Shown here piece after piece: positions 17,398-27,350 of a stretch of 64,000 nucleotides of DNA. How positions within the stretch are numbered: the first letter of the stretch is position 1; every line of letters starts with the position of its first letter. Under the pieces are notes generated by a model. It saw nothing but the letters and a program-made list of their open reading frames with translations, was not told where the DNA came from and did no database searches. Source of the stretch: Legionella_C sp048541585 (lineage in GTDB: Bacteria; Pseudomonadota; Gammaproteobacteria; Legionellales; Legionellaceae); the NCBI RefSeq assembly GCF_048541585.1, contig NZ_CP183304.1, positions 160,878-224,877 of the forward strand, in the 5' to 3' direction. The translations under genes were made by a program, and so were the position numbers.

Positions 17398-18434
17398 CCC
17401 AAAAATATCGTGGTGTAACATTAGTAGAATTCTTAATATCAATAGCTATTGGTCTATTGATCATTACTATTGTTTTAAGTGTCTACTTAGCCCAAACTCA
17501 ATTTTATAAAGTAGGCGTTGCGCAAGCAACTATGCAAAATGCAGAAAACGCTATTGCAGAAATTATTACTCCTTATATTCGTAGCGCCGGTTTTGCAGGC
17601 TGCGCTACTTTCATGCGTACTTATTCAGCCCTTAATCCAATAAGCTCGCCGCCTTTAAGTGTGCTTAATACTACCCCGCGTATCATTACAGGTTATACAG
17701 CAACCCCTGCGATCTCACCAATTAATGCTGCAAACGATAGCGCTGCTAATCACTGGTCACCTAGTTTAGATTCAGGTCTTGTAGGGAATGTAAAATCTGG
17801 AAGTGATGTTATTGTTTTACTAGGAGGCGTATTAAACAAGCAACCTGTTGGTGTAACAGCCATTACAAATGGTAGTGCTTCTTTTACTGTTCAAACTAGT
17901 TCTGGTATCACTGCTGGTCAACTTGGTGTTATTTCCGATTGTGCCAAAGCAACATTATTTGCCATTACTGGCGTTTCAGGTAATCAAATTAGCCATGCAG
18001 CTAGCGGTGGAAATGCTTCTGCTAGTTTCAACGTAAGCTATCCCGTAGGTTCACAATTTTTACCGGTGCAGCAAACTGCTTTTTTTGTAGGTCTTGGCGA
18101 AGGCAATCAAAGTGCACTTAAGATGGGCACATTTAATGGGACTACCTGGACAATTCAATCGCTAATTCCTAATGTTGACACTTTAAAAGTTTCATATGGA
18201 GTAGGAGATAATGGCGTCATTCAGCAGTATGTTTCAGCCAATAATGTTGTTAACTGGGATAAAGTCTATGCAGTACGATTAGGTTTTATTTTATCAGGTC
18301 AAGTAGCTTCCGGCAGTACTAATGGAAACCCTACTCAGTTTACGTTATTAGGCCAGACCGTGACGATTCCTGCTGATAATCGTCTACGCCATACTTTTGA
18401 GATTATGATTTATATGAGAAATGCTACCATATGA
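17394..18434 (+). CDS. pilW: Type IV pilus assembly protein PilW
   Basis: A 346-residue minor pilin. The leader is very short, YRG|VTLVEFLISIAIGLLIITIVLSVYL. Val is at mature position 1 and Glu at position 5. Segments NAENAIAEIITPYIRSAGFAGCA and the late RHTFEIMIYMRN block are typical of PilW. The middle is a Ser/Thr/Asn-rich beta domain, as expected for a tip-located pilin. The start overlaps the pilV stop and its own stop overlaps pilX in the same ATGA arrangement. Confidence 0.9.
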   Translation: MTQKYRGVTLVEFLISIAIGLLIITIVLSVYLAQTQFYKVGVAQATMQNAENAIAEIITPYIRSAGFAGCATFMRTYSALNPISSPPLSVLNTTPRIITGYTATPAISPINAANDSAANHWSPSLDSGLVGNVKSGSDVIVLLGGVLNKQPVGVTAITNGSASFTVQTSSGITAGQLGVISDCAKATLFAITGVSGNQISHAASGGNASASFNVSYPVGSQFLPVQQTAFFVGLGEGNQSALKMGTFNGTTWTIQSLIPNVDTLKVSYGVGDNGVIQQYVSANNVVNWDKVYAVRLGFILSGQVASGSTNGNPTQFTLLGQTVTIPADNRLRHTFEIMIYMRNATI

Positions 18435-18928
18435 TTAAAGTAAATAGCTTAATGTCGTTAAAACAAGGCTCTGCCTTAATTGTTACCCTAATCTTATTAT
18501 TTTTATTAAGTATATTAGCGATTCGCGCTGCATCCTTTAATAGTATCCAAACTAGAATTGCAACTAATGCTTATGATGCTTTAATTGCTTTTAGCACAGC
18601 TGAAGGAGCATTAAATGATGGTATTAATAAACTATTAACAGGAACTTATTCGCCTACTAGCTTTGCAGCTAACCAAAACGGTTTATATCTTTTTAACCCT
18701 AATACATCTCCTCCTTGGACTATGACCACCTGGCCAACAGCTATTCAAAGTTACCAAGGAAATTCAAATACTAATGCAACTTATTTTATTGAACAACTAC
18801 CTTCAGTAACGATGCCTGGGCAAAACATGGCCAGACCGACCCAGATTTATCGTATTACAGCACGTGCTGTAGGTGCAAGTGGAACCCAACCTATTATTTT
18901 ACAGACAATTATACAAATCTCACAGTAG
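18431..18928 (+). CDS. pilX: Type IV pilus minor pilin PilX
   Basis: A 165-residue protein with the PilX N-terminal motif KQGSALIVTLILLFLLSILAIRAASF. As usual for PilX, Glu5 is absent and the leader-helix junction is Gly-Ser-Ala-Leu-Ile. The STAEGALNDGIN segment after the helix is the PilX-conserved part. The C-terminal half carries YRITARAVGASG, a typical final strand motif. It couples translationally to pilW (4-base overlap), and pilY1 begins ten bases after its stop. Confidence 0.85.
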   Translation: MIKVNSLMSLKQGSALIVTLILLFLLSILAIRAASFNSIQTRIATNAYDALIAFSTAEGALNDGINKLLTGTYSPTSFAANQNGLYLFNPNTSPPWTMTTWPTAIQSYQGNSNTNATYFIEQLPSVTMPGQNMARPTQIYRITARAVGASGTQPIILQTIIQISQ

Positions 18929-18938
18929 AAAATTTAAA

Positions 18939-21900
18939 ATGAAAATTAGAAAAATCAGCTATAAGAAATTAATAAAATTTTATATTATCTTATTAGTAAT
19001 TAGCCCTATCAGCTTTGCTGCACCAACTCTAAGTATTTCGCAAGTGCCTTTAGTATTGTCTAACGTTACCGCAAGACCAGAGGTGCTTATTGCCCTGGGC
19101 AATTCAGAGTCAATGGATGGCATACTAAGTGGTGCTATTTTAACAGGCTCAGGCAGTCTAGGTACCACCTTAAGCCTATTAAATAACTCTAGTTCACCAA
19201 TAAACTATGTTGTACCAAGCGGCTTTACGCCCCCCGTACAAGCTGCTAATGCAAGTAATTTAGCGCCCTATACCGTTAATAAAAGTGGGGTTTTATACGA
19301 TAATGGGCCAAGTAGATTAAATGTTGCTAAAGCAGGCATTCAAGCCATTGTACAAAATTTTTTGCCAACCACCGATTTTGGCTTAGAGACATATACCACA
19401 AGCAGCCTTAAACTCTATATTACATGGGTTTATTATATGTCACCGCAAGCAGGAAATTTTGCATTTACGAATACTCCTAACGCCAGTAATAGGTATGTGA
19501 CCAACCCTTGCTATGGATACCTTTCGTCAAATAGCACAACGGTTAACTCAAATTGCTCACAAATTGCTTCTTTGTATGGTGGCTCTTCTGTCTTGTCTAA
19601 TAGTCAATATATGCAAATTAGTGCTTCTAGTGATGACTCAACGATTAACGACGTTTTATACGCAGGCACATCCATACCGGCTGTTTTTGTATCCTACAAT
19701 GGGCCAACTCCAAGTACACCTTATCCACCTAGTTTCAGCTTAGCCAATTATAACAGTGGCAGTGTACAATTAACTTATAAAAATACTTCACCTAGCTTTG
19801 GCGCTTTTAGTTCAAGCCCAACTAATGCAGGATTTGTCCCTTTTACACCGCAAGTGATGTATGCAGAGAGAGGTTTCGGCTATGGCGCAAGTCAGTCTGC
19901 TACGACAGGCTCTATTCTTGTGCCTATGACAAATCTAGGTAATAATCCGAGCACTACTGCTGTTAATAATGCATTAAATACCTTTATTAATTATTTAAAA
20001 CCAGAAACTAATCAAACATCCACCACTGAAATTAAAGCAAGTGCTGGGCAATCACCAACTGCAGGTTTACTAACACGAGCGCTGTCTTACTTATCAGGCT
20101 TAACATCTACCGGTTCAACTTGTCCACCAAAAAAATATGTTATCTTAATTTCTGATGGCTTACCCACGTTAGACTTAAGTGGTAAGATTTGGCCACCGCT
20201 AGGTAGTGCTGCAGCTACAGGCTATGGTGTAACAGCTACCTTTAATGCTAATGGCTCTTTAAAAAGCACAAATAATCAAGCTGTTATTGATACAATTAAT
20301 GCTATCACTAACCTTTCTAACGCTGGCATTAAAACATTTATTATTGGTTTAGGCGCAGGTGTTGATCCAACTTTTAATGCACAAGCGGCCAATACACTAA
20401 CAGCGATGGCTATTGCTGGTGGTACAACTAATTATTATCCTGCCACTAGTCCTGCTAGTTTAGTTAATGAGTTAAACAATATTTTAATCGTGGTGCAAAA
20501 TGGTACATTCTCATTAGGCGCTGCTGCAGTAAGCGCTAGTTCGGTACAAAATGGTACGGTTGCTTATCAAGCGAGTTTTACCTCAAGTGATATACCTTAC
20601 CAAGATTGGACAGGTCAACTCATTGCTGTTAATTTAGATACGACCACCAGCCAACCACTATCTACGCAGCTGTGGTCAGCTCAATCCTTACTTGATACTA
20701 AAGTTCAAGGGACCGGCTGGCAAGCACCAAACCGTATTATTGCCACATGGAATCCGACTTTAAATAGTAATGTAGGTGCTGGAGCTCCCTTTGAATGGAC
20801 AAATTTAAATCCTACGCAACAAACTTTACTACAGCCATCAGATACCTTAGGACAAAATAGACTGCAATATTTACGTGGTGATACTAGTTTAGAAGTTAGA
20901 AATGGCGGCACTTTTCGTAATCGCTCGCATATCCTTGGTGATATAGTTGATAGTCAAGTACTTTATGTAGGCACACCGAATAAGCCTTATCTCTACAATA
21001 CGTCTTATCAGAGTTTTATAACGAGTCAGACAAATCGTCTAGCGATGGTTTATGTAGGTGCTAATGATGGTATGTTGCATGCTTTTGATGCAACAACAGG
21101 CGTTGAACGCTTTGCATTTGTTCCTAATGCGGTAATTAAAAATTTAGCTAATTTGACTGCAACGACTTATAACCAAAGCCATTTATTTTTTGTTGACGGT
21201 TCGCCTCAATCAGGCGATGTACAATTTAGTGATGGAAGTTGGCATACTTTAGTTGTTAGTGGCGAGCATGCTGGAGGAAATAGCATCTTTGCGCTTGATG
21301 TTACCAATCCGGCTGCAATTTCTAGTGAAGCTGTTCTAGCCTCCGACGTTTTATGGGAATTTACTGATGGCGATATGGGATTAAGTTATAGCGATCCACA
21401 AATAGCCCCTGTTAACCCTAGCACGACAACACTACAAACCTTCGCTGTGTTTTTTGGTAATGGCTATAATAGCCCCAACAACAAAGCAATTTTATACGCT
21501 TTAAATCCACAAACCGGTGCTGTTTTAGCAAAACTTGATCTATGTGCAGCGGTACCAAATGCTTGTAATGCCAATTTACCACAAGGTTTATCAACGGTTG
21601 CGGTTGCAACCCTAGATGGCATTCAAGGCCAAGCCATTAGTCGTGTTTATGCTGGTGATTTACAAGGTAACTTATGGGTAGTTGACGTAAGCAGTGGTAT
21701 TAATAATGTAGCTCAGTGGTCTATAAGAAGGCTATTTCAAGCTACTGATTCAGCAAAAAATGTACAACCTATTACTACGCAACCTATAATTACTCTACAG
21801 CCAAATTATCCGCGCCAACAAGGTTTATTTATTATGTTTGGTACCGGTGCGTTATTAACTTCAGCCGATTTAACTAATCAGCAGGTACAAACTATTTATG

Positions 21901-22463
21901 GGATATGGGATAACCCGACGACAAATAATACAAACCTCAATCGCGCCAATTTAACTGCCCAAACTCTTAACATTGTTTCTGCGGCCACCTCAGGGCTTTC
22001 TCAAGATATTTTAACTGCAACCTCAAATACGGTTAACTTCGGAGGGACAAATGTTGGTTGGTATGTTGATTTGCCCATAGCAGGCCAACGCCTAATTTAT
22101 AATCCACAATTATTAAATGGGGCACTTATTATGACTTTACTAACCCCTCCAGCAAGTACTTGTTCTAATACATTTACTTCAACTCTACTAGAACTAAAGT
22201 ATTCTACCGGTGGCGCTTTCTCTAGTGCGCAATTAGATCTTAATAATAATGGTGTTATCAGTAATTCGGAAGATAATTATGGTGGTATTTATCCAGTGGG
22301 CTTTGTATTACAATCAGGTTTAGTTAGTGCGCCTACTATTTTGCCTGGCTTGACTAAAAACAATACAATAATCAAGTTATTTACCCATCAATCGGGTAAA
22401 CAGATATCAGTCATTAATCCTAATAATGCACCAAGAACAACCTCCTGGTGGCAGTTACAATAA
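18939..22463 (+). CDS. pilY1: Type IV pilus tip adhesin/assembly factor PilY1
   Basis: The start is taken as the ATG at 18939, which opens a signal peptide (MKIRKISYKKLIKFYIILLV..ISFA). An upstream in-frame start would lie inside pilX. The mature protein of about 1,150 residues has an N-terminal von Willebrand A-like part, with a degenerate MIDAS strand (ALGNSESMDG) and a clear VILISDGLPTLD strand. A C-terminal PilY1/PilC beta-propeller follows, with YVGANDGMLHAFDATTG, DGSWHTLVVSGEHAGGNSIF and the DVLWEFTDGDMG strand. An EF-hand-like calcium loop (DLNNNGVISNSED, residues about 1100-1112) lies near the C-terminus. PilY1 sits at the pilus tip and mediates adhesion and surface sensing. Confidence 0.92.
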   Translation: MKIRKISYKKLIKFYIILLVISPISFAAPTLSISQVPLVLSNVTARPEVLIALGNSESMDGILSGAILTGSGSLGTTLSLLNNSSSPINYVVPSGFTPPVQAANASNLAPYTVNKSGVLYDNGPSRLNVAKAGIQAIVQNFLPTTDFGLETYTTSSLKLYITWVYYMSPQAGNFAFTNTPNASNRYVTNPCYGYLSSNSTTVNSNCSQIASLYGGSSVLSNSQYMQISASSDDSTINDVLYAGTSIPAVFVSYNGPTPSTPYPPSFSLANYNSGSVQLTYKNTSPSFGAFSSSPTNAGFVPFTPQVMYAERGFGYGASQSATTGSILVPMTNLGNNPSTTAVNNALNTFINYLKPETNQTSTTEIKASAGQSPTAGLLTRALSYLSGLTSTGSTCPPKKYVILISDGLPTLDLSGKIWPPLGSAAATGYGVTATFNANGSLKSTNNQAVIDTINAITNLSNAGIKTFIIGLGAGVDPTFNAQAANTLTAMAIAGGTTNYYPATSPASLVNELNNILIVVQNGTFSLGAAAVSASSVQNGTVAYQASFTSSDIPYQDWTGQLIAVNLDTTTSQPLSTQLWSAQSLLDTKVQGTGWQAPNRIIATWNPTLNSNVGAGAPFEWTNLNPTQQTLLQPSDTLGQNRLQYLRGDTSLEVRNGGTFRNRSHILGDIVDSQVLYVGTPNKPYLYNTSYQSFITSQTNRLAMVYVGANDGMLHAFDATTGVERFAFVPNAVIKNLANLTATTYNQSHLFFVDGSPQSGDVQFSDGSWHTLVVSGEHAGGNSIFALDVTNPAAISSEAVLASDVLWEFTDGDMGLSYSDPQIAPVNPSTTTLQTFAVFFGNGYNSPNNKAILYALNPQTGAVLAKLDLCAAVPNACNANLPQGLSTVAVATLDGIQGQAISRVYAGDLQGNLWVVDVSSGINNVAQWSIRRLFQATDSAKNVQPITTQPIITLQPNYPRQQGLFIMFGTGALLTSADLTNQQVQTIYGIWDNPTTNNTNLNRANLTAQTLNIVSAATSGLSQDILTATSNTVNFGGTNVGWYVDLPIAGQRLIYNPQLLNGALIMTLLTPPASTCSNTFTSTLLELKYSTGGAFSSAQLDLNNNGVISNSEDNYGGIYPVGFVLQSGLVSAPTILPGLTKNNTIIKLFTHQSGKQISVINPNNAPRTTSWWQLQ

Positions 22464-22476
22464 GGACATAAGTAGA

Positions 22477-22869
22477 ATGAAGCACAAAGCATTTACTTTG
22501 GTAGAAATATTAATAGTTATAGTAATTATTGGCATCTTAGTTACTATTGCACTACCTAGTTATCAAAATTATCTACTTCGGGCAAGGCGTGCTGATGCTT
22601 GGTCAGCATTAACTCAAGACCAAACTATTTTAGAGCGTTGTTATGCACAAAATTTTTCTTATAATGGTACTTGTGGTAATTTACCTGCCTATCCACATAA
22701 CTCTGCGCAAGGATTTTACAGCATTACCCTATCTAATCTTTCAGCCTCAACCTATACATTAACTGCTACAGCTATCAGCACACAAGCTAAAGACACAGCT
22801 TGCGCTACCCTAACACTTGATCAAGCCAATCAAAAATCAGGAACCAGTAGCTCATGTTGGAGTAGATAG
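22477..22869 (+). CDS. pilE: Type IV pilin PilE-like minor pilin
   Basis: A 130-residue pilin. An earlier in-frame start inside pilY1 is rejected in favour of the ATG at 22477. The leader is only five residues (MKHKA|FTLVEILIVIVIIGILVTIALPSYQNY). Ala replaces the usual Gly at -1, while Phe1 and Glu5 are kept. It has the PilE-type RRADAWSALTQDQTILERCYAQNFSY block and four cysteines giving two possible disulfides. This is the last gene of the fimU-pilV-pilW-pilX-pilY1-pilE operon. It is too small and too tip-operon-bound to be the main pilin. Confidence 0.88.
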   Translation: MKHKAFTLVEILIVIVIIGILVTIALPSYQNYLLRARRADAWSALTQDQTILERCYAQNFSYNGTCGNLPAYPHNSAQGFYSITLSNLSASTYTLTATAISTQAKDTACATLTLDQANQKSGTSSSCWSR

Positions 22870-22902
22870 TGGATTAACTATTTCAGATAGTATAAACGAC
22901 CA

Positions 22903-24465
22903 TTATTGAATACGAAGTACAATATAACCGTAATTACCATTAATAGTTAAATCTATATTATTTTTTGTTAAATAAGGTTCAAGATTAATTTCAACCGAAT
23001 CTGTCTTTTCAACTAAATTAATTTTTTTTCCTACCATAAACGCCGGGAATTCAAGTTTTGTCTGTTTTATAGCATGATGGTAATCTGCATAAACAATATA
23101 ACTATTACCTTCCCGATGCCAGTAGATAGACGTGGCCTCTTTTTGTTGAGTAAGATCAAAATACTGTTGATAAGCAAAGCAATGAAATTTACTGCCAGCA
23201 GGAATTTTATTTTCTAATCTAGAGGGGTTTAGAGCGCCAGGATAATTTTTTAAAAAAGGTGAAATACGATAAGCAATTTTTGCAAATTTATTTCTTTTCT
23301 CAGGCTTAGTTATACCTTTTATTGCTGAATAGCCAATCACAAAGCCTACTTTTCGCATAAGCTTTTCATTTTCTATCTTACTTAGGAATTGTAAAAAACG
23401 GTCAGGTAAGTTATTTGCCTTCGCAATATTTCTCCACTCTAGCCCAAAAAAAATATTGTTATGTATCCCATGAGAAAGATCTTGTATTGATTTAAAATCA
23501 TAATGTCGGCCATCTATCTTAAAAGGAAGTGTTTTTGGAATGTAATATTCGAGTTTATCAGAATTTTCTTGAAATAATTTAGCTGATTGAATAAACCCCA
23601 TGAAATTAAGATTGAACGACTGAAGAGCTGTAGCATGGTAATTAGCAACCATCGCACCATTAGGATAAAATTTATATTTAATTTTATTATGTATTACCGC
23701 ATCTAAGTCATCTGCAATAAAATTTCGTTCACTACCAGGATGTTTAAGAACATCTATTAATACTGCTCCAGGATTAACAATTTCATTTTCATCAATAATT
23801 TTAAGAAAGCTACACCTTATAGGCTGATTATCTACTAAAGGCGTTTTGCCGTCGATGAGATATTCTTGCTTAATAGTGCGTAATGATGGACGCAATTGAG
23901 CTATCTCCAGGGCTTCAATTTTTAAAGTGACCGTTTTTTTATTAGATTTTCTTACTAAGCTTTCTCCAGTTAGCTGTAAAGAAAAATGCCATATAGGCGG
24001 GATATCAGTATTATCAGGTAAAAACCATAATCTGTCCGTGTCTAAAATTTTAATAAGATAAAACCGTTTTCCTGTTAAATCAAACCATTCACTGCCAATA
24101 GCAGTTGTATTTAACCCGTGCATTTTTGAGGTTATTTCTATTACACCTACACCATGATTACCACCAATAACATTATTATTTATCCGCCAGGGTGTACTAC
24201 TATCAAGGTTCATATGAATAAGTAAACCATTTTTGAGTTCAACTTCAGTCATACCGTTTGAATGAGGAATGAGCAATACACTTGAGAAATCAATTTGATT
24301 GTTTAATCCTTTTTTTAAAGTTATGACAAGATCTTCATCTTTAGAAAAAGGATTACGTATATATACCGTCTGGCCCTTTTTCAATACACGTAAATTATTT
24401 ATCTCTGTCGCAAAAGTTAGAGTAGTTACCAAAAACAGAAAAATACTTAGAATGAGATTAGCCAC
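22903..24465 (-). CDS. Large exported hypothetical protein
   Basis: A 520-residue protein with a GTG start preceded by AAGGATT and a signal peptide (MANLILSIFLFLVTTLTFA). No family was recognised. The chain is rich in aromatic and charged residues with few cysteines (only two or three), and contains YPNGAMVANYHATALQSFNLNFMG and SIYWHREGNSYIVYADYHHAIK, suggesting an enzyme-like beta-rich fold rather than a repeat protein. It stands alone between the pilin operon, which it faces, and the divergent GT39 gene. Confidence 0.6.
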   Translation of the reverse strand: MANLILSIFLFLVTTLTFATEINNLRVLKKGQTVYIRNPFSKDEDLVITLKKGLNNQIDFSSVLLIPHSNGMTEVELKNGLLIHMNLDSSTPWRINNNVIGGNHGVGVIEITSKMHGLNTTAIGSEWFDLTGKRFYLIKILDTDRLWFLPDNTDIPPIWHFSLQLTGESLVRKSNKKTVTLKIEALEIAQLRPSLRTIKQEYLIDGKTPLVDNQPIRCSFLKIIDENEIVNPGAVLIDVLKHPGSERNFIADDLDAVIHNKIKYKFYPNGAMVANYHATALQSFNLNFMGFIQSAKLFQENSDKLEYYIPKTLPFKIDGRHYDFKSIQDLSHGIHNNIFFGLEWRNIAKANNLPDRFLQFLSKIENEKLMRKVGFVIGYSAIKGITKPEKRNKFAKIAYRISPFLKNYPGALNPSRLENKIPAGSKFHCFAYQQYFDLTQQKEATSIYWHREGNSYIVYADYHHAIKQTKLEFPAFMVGKKINLVEKTDSVEINLEPYLTKNNIDLTINGNYGYIVLRIQ

Positions 24466-24617
24466 TATAAAATCCTTGTTTAAAGTAAGTCTTTTTAGCT
24501 TAATTTGATTTATGATCTAGTTCCTTATTAATTGTTAATAGCTAATTTTAATTTTAAAGTAAAATTGCTTTGTGTTAATTTCGCTATTTTAAGTAAGAGT
24601 TAAATTATTAATTTAAT

Positions 24618-26159
24618 ATGCTGAATAAAACTAGATTGCATTCACAATATTCATCTTCAGTGACTATTCAAAAGGCAGCCTCAATCAATAGGCTTTCACT
24701 TTATTCCTTTTATATTATTGGTGTCTCCTTATTTTTACGGCTTATATTTATGGGCGCTAATGAATTACTTGCTGAGGAAGCCTATTATTGGAATTATGCT
24801 AAGCACCTTGATTTTGGTTACCTCGATCATCCACCAATGGTTGCTATTCTTATTAAATTATCAACATTTATATTTAGCTCTGATGAATTTTTTGTACGTT
24901 TAAGCTCTATTCTTTGTTGGTCACTAACAGCATTTTTTAATTTTAAACTTGCTAATTTAATTAAATTAGGTTCTGGTATATATGCGGTAATGTTGTTAGC
25001 TGTATTGCCATTTTTTTTCTTACAATCATTAGTTATGACTCCTGACCAGCCTTTGCTCGCTTGCTGGGCCGCAGCGATTTATTATTTATTTCGCAGCCTT
25101 ATATTAAATGAAGCTAAAAGTTGGTACCTAGCAGGTATTTGGATAGGGCTAGGTATGCTATCAAAATATACTATTGTATTATTAGCACCTGCCATTTTAA
25201 TTTATATACTTACCTCTCCCTCTCTTTATTATTGGTTTTTCCGCAAAGAGCCCTACTATTGTTTAGTTATCTCATTAAGCCTTTTTATACCAGTAATCTA
25301 TTGGAATGCTACCCATAACTGGATTTCATTTACCTTTCAAAGTACTAGACGATTTAAAAGTAATTTTTCTTTCTCCTTACATGAGTACCTGGGACTGCTA
25401 TTCTTTTTCTTAACGCCAATAGGATTAAGGGGGTTATATAGTTTATGTAAAAATACTAATTTTAAGCTAAAAAAAGAGCAATATTTTCTGCAGATATTTA
25501 CCTTAATACCTTTATTGTTTTTTGGTTTTTTTAGTTTAACTCATGAGGTAAAATTCAATTGGATTGGCCCAAGCTTATTAGCGTTAAACCCTTGGTTAGC
25601 TAAAAATATGTATGAAGCTATAAATGCAAAACAGTATAAAGCCTGGTTTTCTACTGCTATTATATTACTGATATTTTATGCTAGCACTATGTTTGTTGTT
25701 CTGTCAGGAAACTTTCAATTCTTTAATCAAAAACTATTTAAGAAATTTATATCTTGGCGCAATCTAACATTACAAATTTATCAAATTGCTCAAAGTGTAG
25801 AAAACACTAATCATTTAACTCCACTTTTAGTTTCCCTAGATTTATATAATTTAAATAGTGAGCTGATTTATTATCAACAAAAGTTAGTGGATAAAAAACT
25901 TATCAGCAAAAGTTATCCAGTTGAAGGACGCCATATTTTTGGCGGTACTAGTCTTATGTATTATTATTGGTCTACTAACCAATCGTTGGCTGGAAAACTG
26001 GTTATTTTAATAGCAACCAAACGTCACTACTTTGATAATCCCTTTATTAAATACAAAAGTATTGCGCATTCGCCAATAAATTGCATTTGGACTTATAATC
26101 AAGGTGGTAGGCTGCAAGTAAAACCTTATTATTACCAACTTGTTCAACTAATTAATTAA
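24618..26159 (+). CDS. GT39-family polyprenyl-phosphate-sugar glycosyltransferase (ArnT/PMT-like)
   Basis: A 513-residue integral-membrane glycosyltransferase with about 11-12 hydrophobic segments. The first periplasmic loop has the catalytic signature NELLAEEAYYWNYAKHLDFG followed by YLDHPPM, where a Glu replaces the usual Asp of DEAYYW. TM4-5 contains MTPDQPLLACWAAAIYYLFRS, another block typical of the family. Such enzymes move a sugar from undecaprenyl- or dolichyl-phosphate to lipid A or other envelope acceptors on the periplasmic side. The converging neighbour encodes the matching cytoplasmic step (polyprenyl-phosphate glycosyltransferase with a GtrA flippase domain), so the two may work together. 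Confidence 0.85.
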   Translation: MLNKTRLHSQYSSSVTIQKAASINRLSLYSFYIIGVSLFLRLIFMGANELLAEEAYYWNYAKHLDFGYLDHPPMVAILIKLSTFIFSSDEFFVRLSSILCWSLTAFFNFKLANLIKLGSGIYAVMLLAVLPFFFLQSLVMTPDQPLLACWAAAIYYLFRSLILNEAKSWYLAGIWIGLGMLSKYTIVLLAPAILIYILTSPSLYYWFFRKEPYYCLVISLSLFIPVIYWNATHNWISFTFQSTRRFKSNFSFSLHEYLGLLFFFLTPIGLRGLYSLCKNTNFKLKKEQYFLQIFTLIPLLFFGFFSLTHEVKFNWIGPSLLALNPWLAKNMYEAINAKQYKAWFSTAIILLIFYASTMFVVLSGNFQFFNQKLFKKFISWRNLTLQIYQIAQSVENTNHLTPLLVSLDLYNLNSELIYYQQKLVDKKLISKSYPVEGRHIFGGTSLMYYYWSTNQSLAGKLVILIATKRHYFDNPFIKYKSIAHSPINCIWTYNQGGRLQVKPYYYQLVQLIN

Positions 26160-26204
26160 CTGCTAAATTAAATTTATAGTTTTCATTATCTAGCTATTTA
26201 CTCA

Positions 26205-27350
26205 TTAAATAAAAGATCTTTTATTTAGTGGCTCTTTAAATTTTATTTTTGGCCAGATAAAATTAGAATATGTAAAATAATTTATAAAAGAGGTAATTAT
26301 CGTCACGCCTAGCAAAACTAAATTTTCTTTTAATATACCTTGGCCGATATAACTTGTAACAAGATGTAACCAATAACCCTGCATATAAATCATCAATAAT
26401 GAATAAACTATAAAAAGTAAAAATGATTTTAACTTTTGCATTCTATTAATGACGGGATGTCGCTTAAAAGTAAACTGTTTGTTTAAAATAAAATTGTTAA
26501 GGGAAGCAATTAATACGCCTAACTGAGTGGCTGTAAGAACTGGTAAGTAAAAACGCAGTAAATTAAAAGTAATAAATTGTAGGGTAATACCACTAATACC
26601 AACTACACACATTTTAAAGTATGTCTTTAACTCAGTGAAACGTAATAAGCATAAAACTCTAAGAGAATCAAAAATACTATTACTCGGTAATTTACTTTTA
26701 CCTATTTTCCTATCTAAAAAAACTATAGGATACTCATTTATTTTCGCTTTCCTTTTATGTAAAAGCCACAATAAATGAAGCTTATAAGCATATTGATTAG
26801 ATAAGAAATGAGTTGGAAGTACTTGCGATAATATGGACGTACGAGAAGCTCTAAAACCACTCGTCCAATCTTTATATTTAAATGAAAGTATAAAACGTGC
26901 AGTATAATTACCTAATACAGATAATAACTTACGTTTAACCCCCCAATCTTTAGGAATACTTCCACCACTAATATAACGACTACCTATGACCACATCACAT
27001 GTTTTTAATTGCTCAAGCATGGCAGAAAGATACTGTGGCTGATGAGAAAGATCTGCATCAAACTCAATAATTACATCTGCATTAAGCTCATCTAAAGTAT
27101 AACGCATAGCCTGCAAATAAGCTGATCCCAAGCCACTTTTTTGGCTTTCAGTTTTAAGATGAAGATGTTGGTAAGTTTGTTGCAATTGGATAATTTTTTG
27201 TTGCGTACCGTCAGTCGACGCACTATCAAAAATAAGTATCTGAATTGTTTTGTTAAAAATTTTTGCTGCTTCTCGAAAGATTTCTCTTACAGTTTTTTCA
27301 ATAACTTCAGCTTCGTTATAAGTTGGTATAATAATAACAATTTGTTGCAT
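26205..27350 (-). CDS. GT2 polyprenyl-phosphate glycosyltransferase fused to GtrA domain
   Basis: A 381-residue protein with two domains. Residues 1-235 are a DPM1-like GT2 transferase: IIIPTYNEAEVIEKTV, the DSASTDGT nucleotide-sugar loop, the DADLSHQP metal motif, GSRYISGGS and DWTSGFRASR. The remaining part is a GtrA-like four-helix membrane domain. The first half loads a sugar onto a polyprenyl phosphate and the second is thought to help flip it. It converges on the GT39 gene with under 50 bp between. This gives a plausible two-step module for modifying lipid A or another surface glycan. Sugar identity unknown. Confidence 0.9.
   Translation of the reverse strand: MQQIVIIIPTYNEAEVIEKTVREIFREAAKIFNKTIQILIFDSASTDGTQQKIIQLQQTYQHLHLKTESQKSGLGSAYLQAMRYTLDELNADVIIEFDADLSHQPQYLSAMLEQLKTCDVVIGSRYISGGSIPKDWGVKRKLLSVLGNYTARFILSFKYKDWTSGFRASRTSILSQVLPTHFLSNQYAYKLHLLWLLHKRKAKINEYPIVFLDRKIGKSKLPSNSIFDSLRVLCLLRFTELKTYFKMCVVGISGITLQFITFNLLRFYLPVLTATQLGVLIASLNNFILNKQFTFKRHPVINRMQKLKSFLLFIVYSLLMIYMQGYWLHLVTSYIGQGILKENLVLLGVTIITSFINYFTYSNFIWPKIKFKEPLNKRSFI

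Noticed and set aside
18873..18938. Upstream in-frame extension of pilY1
   Set aside because: It overlaps pilX coding sequence and would bury the signal peptide. The ATG at 18939 is the sensible start.
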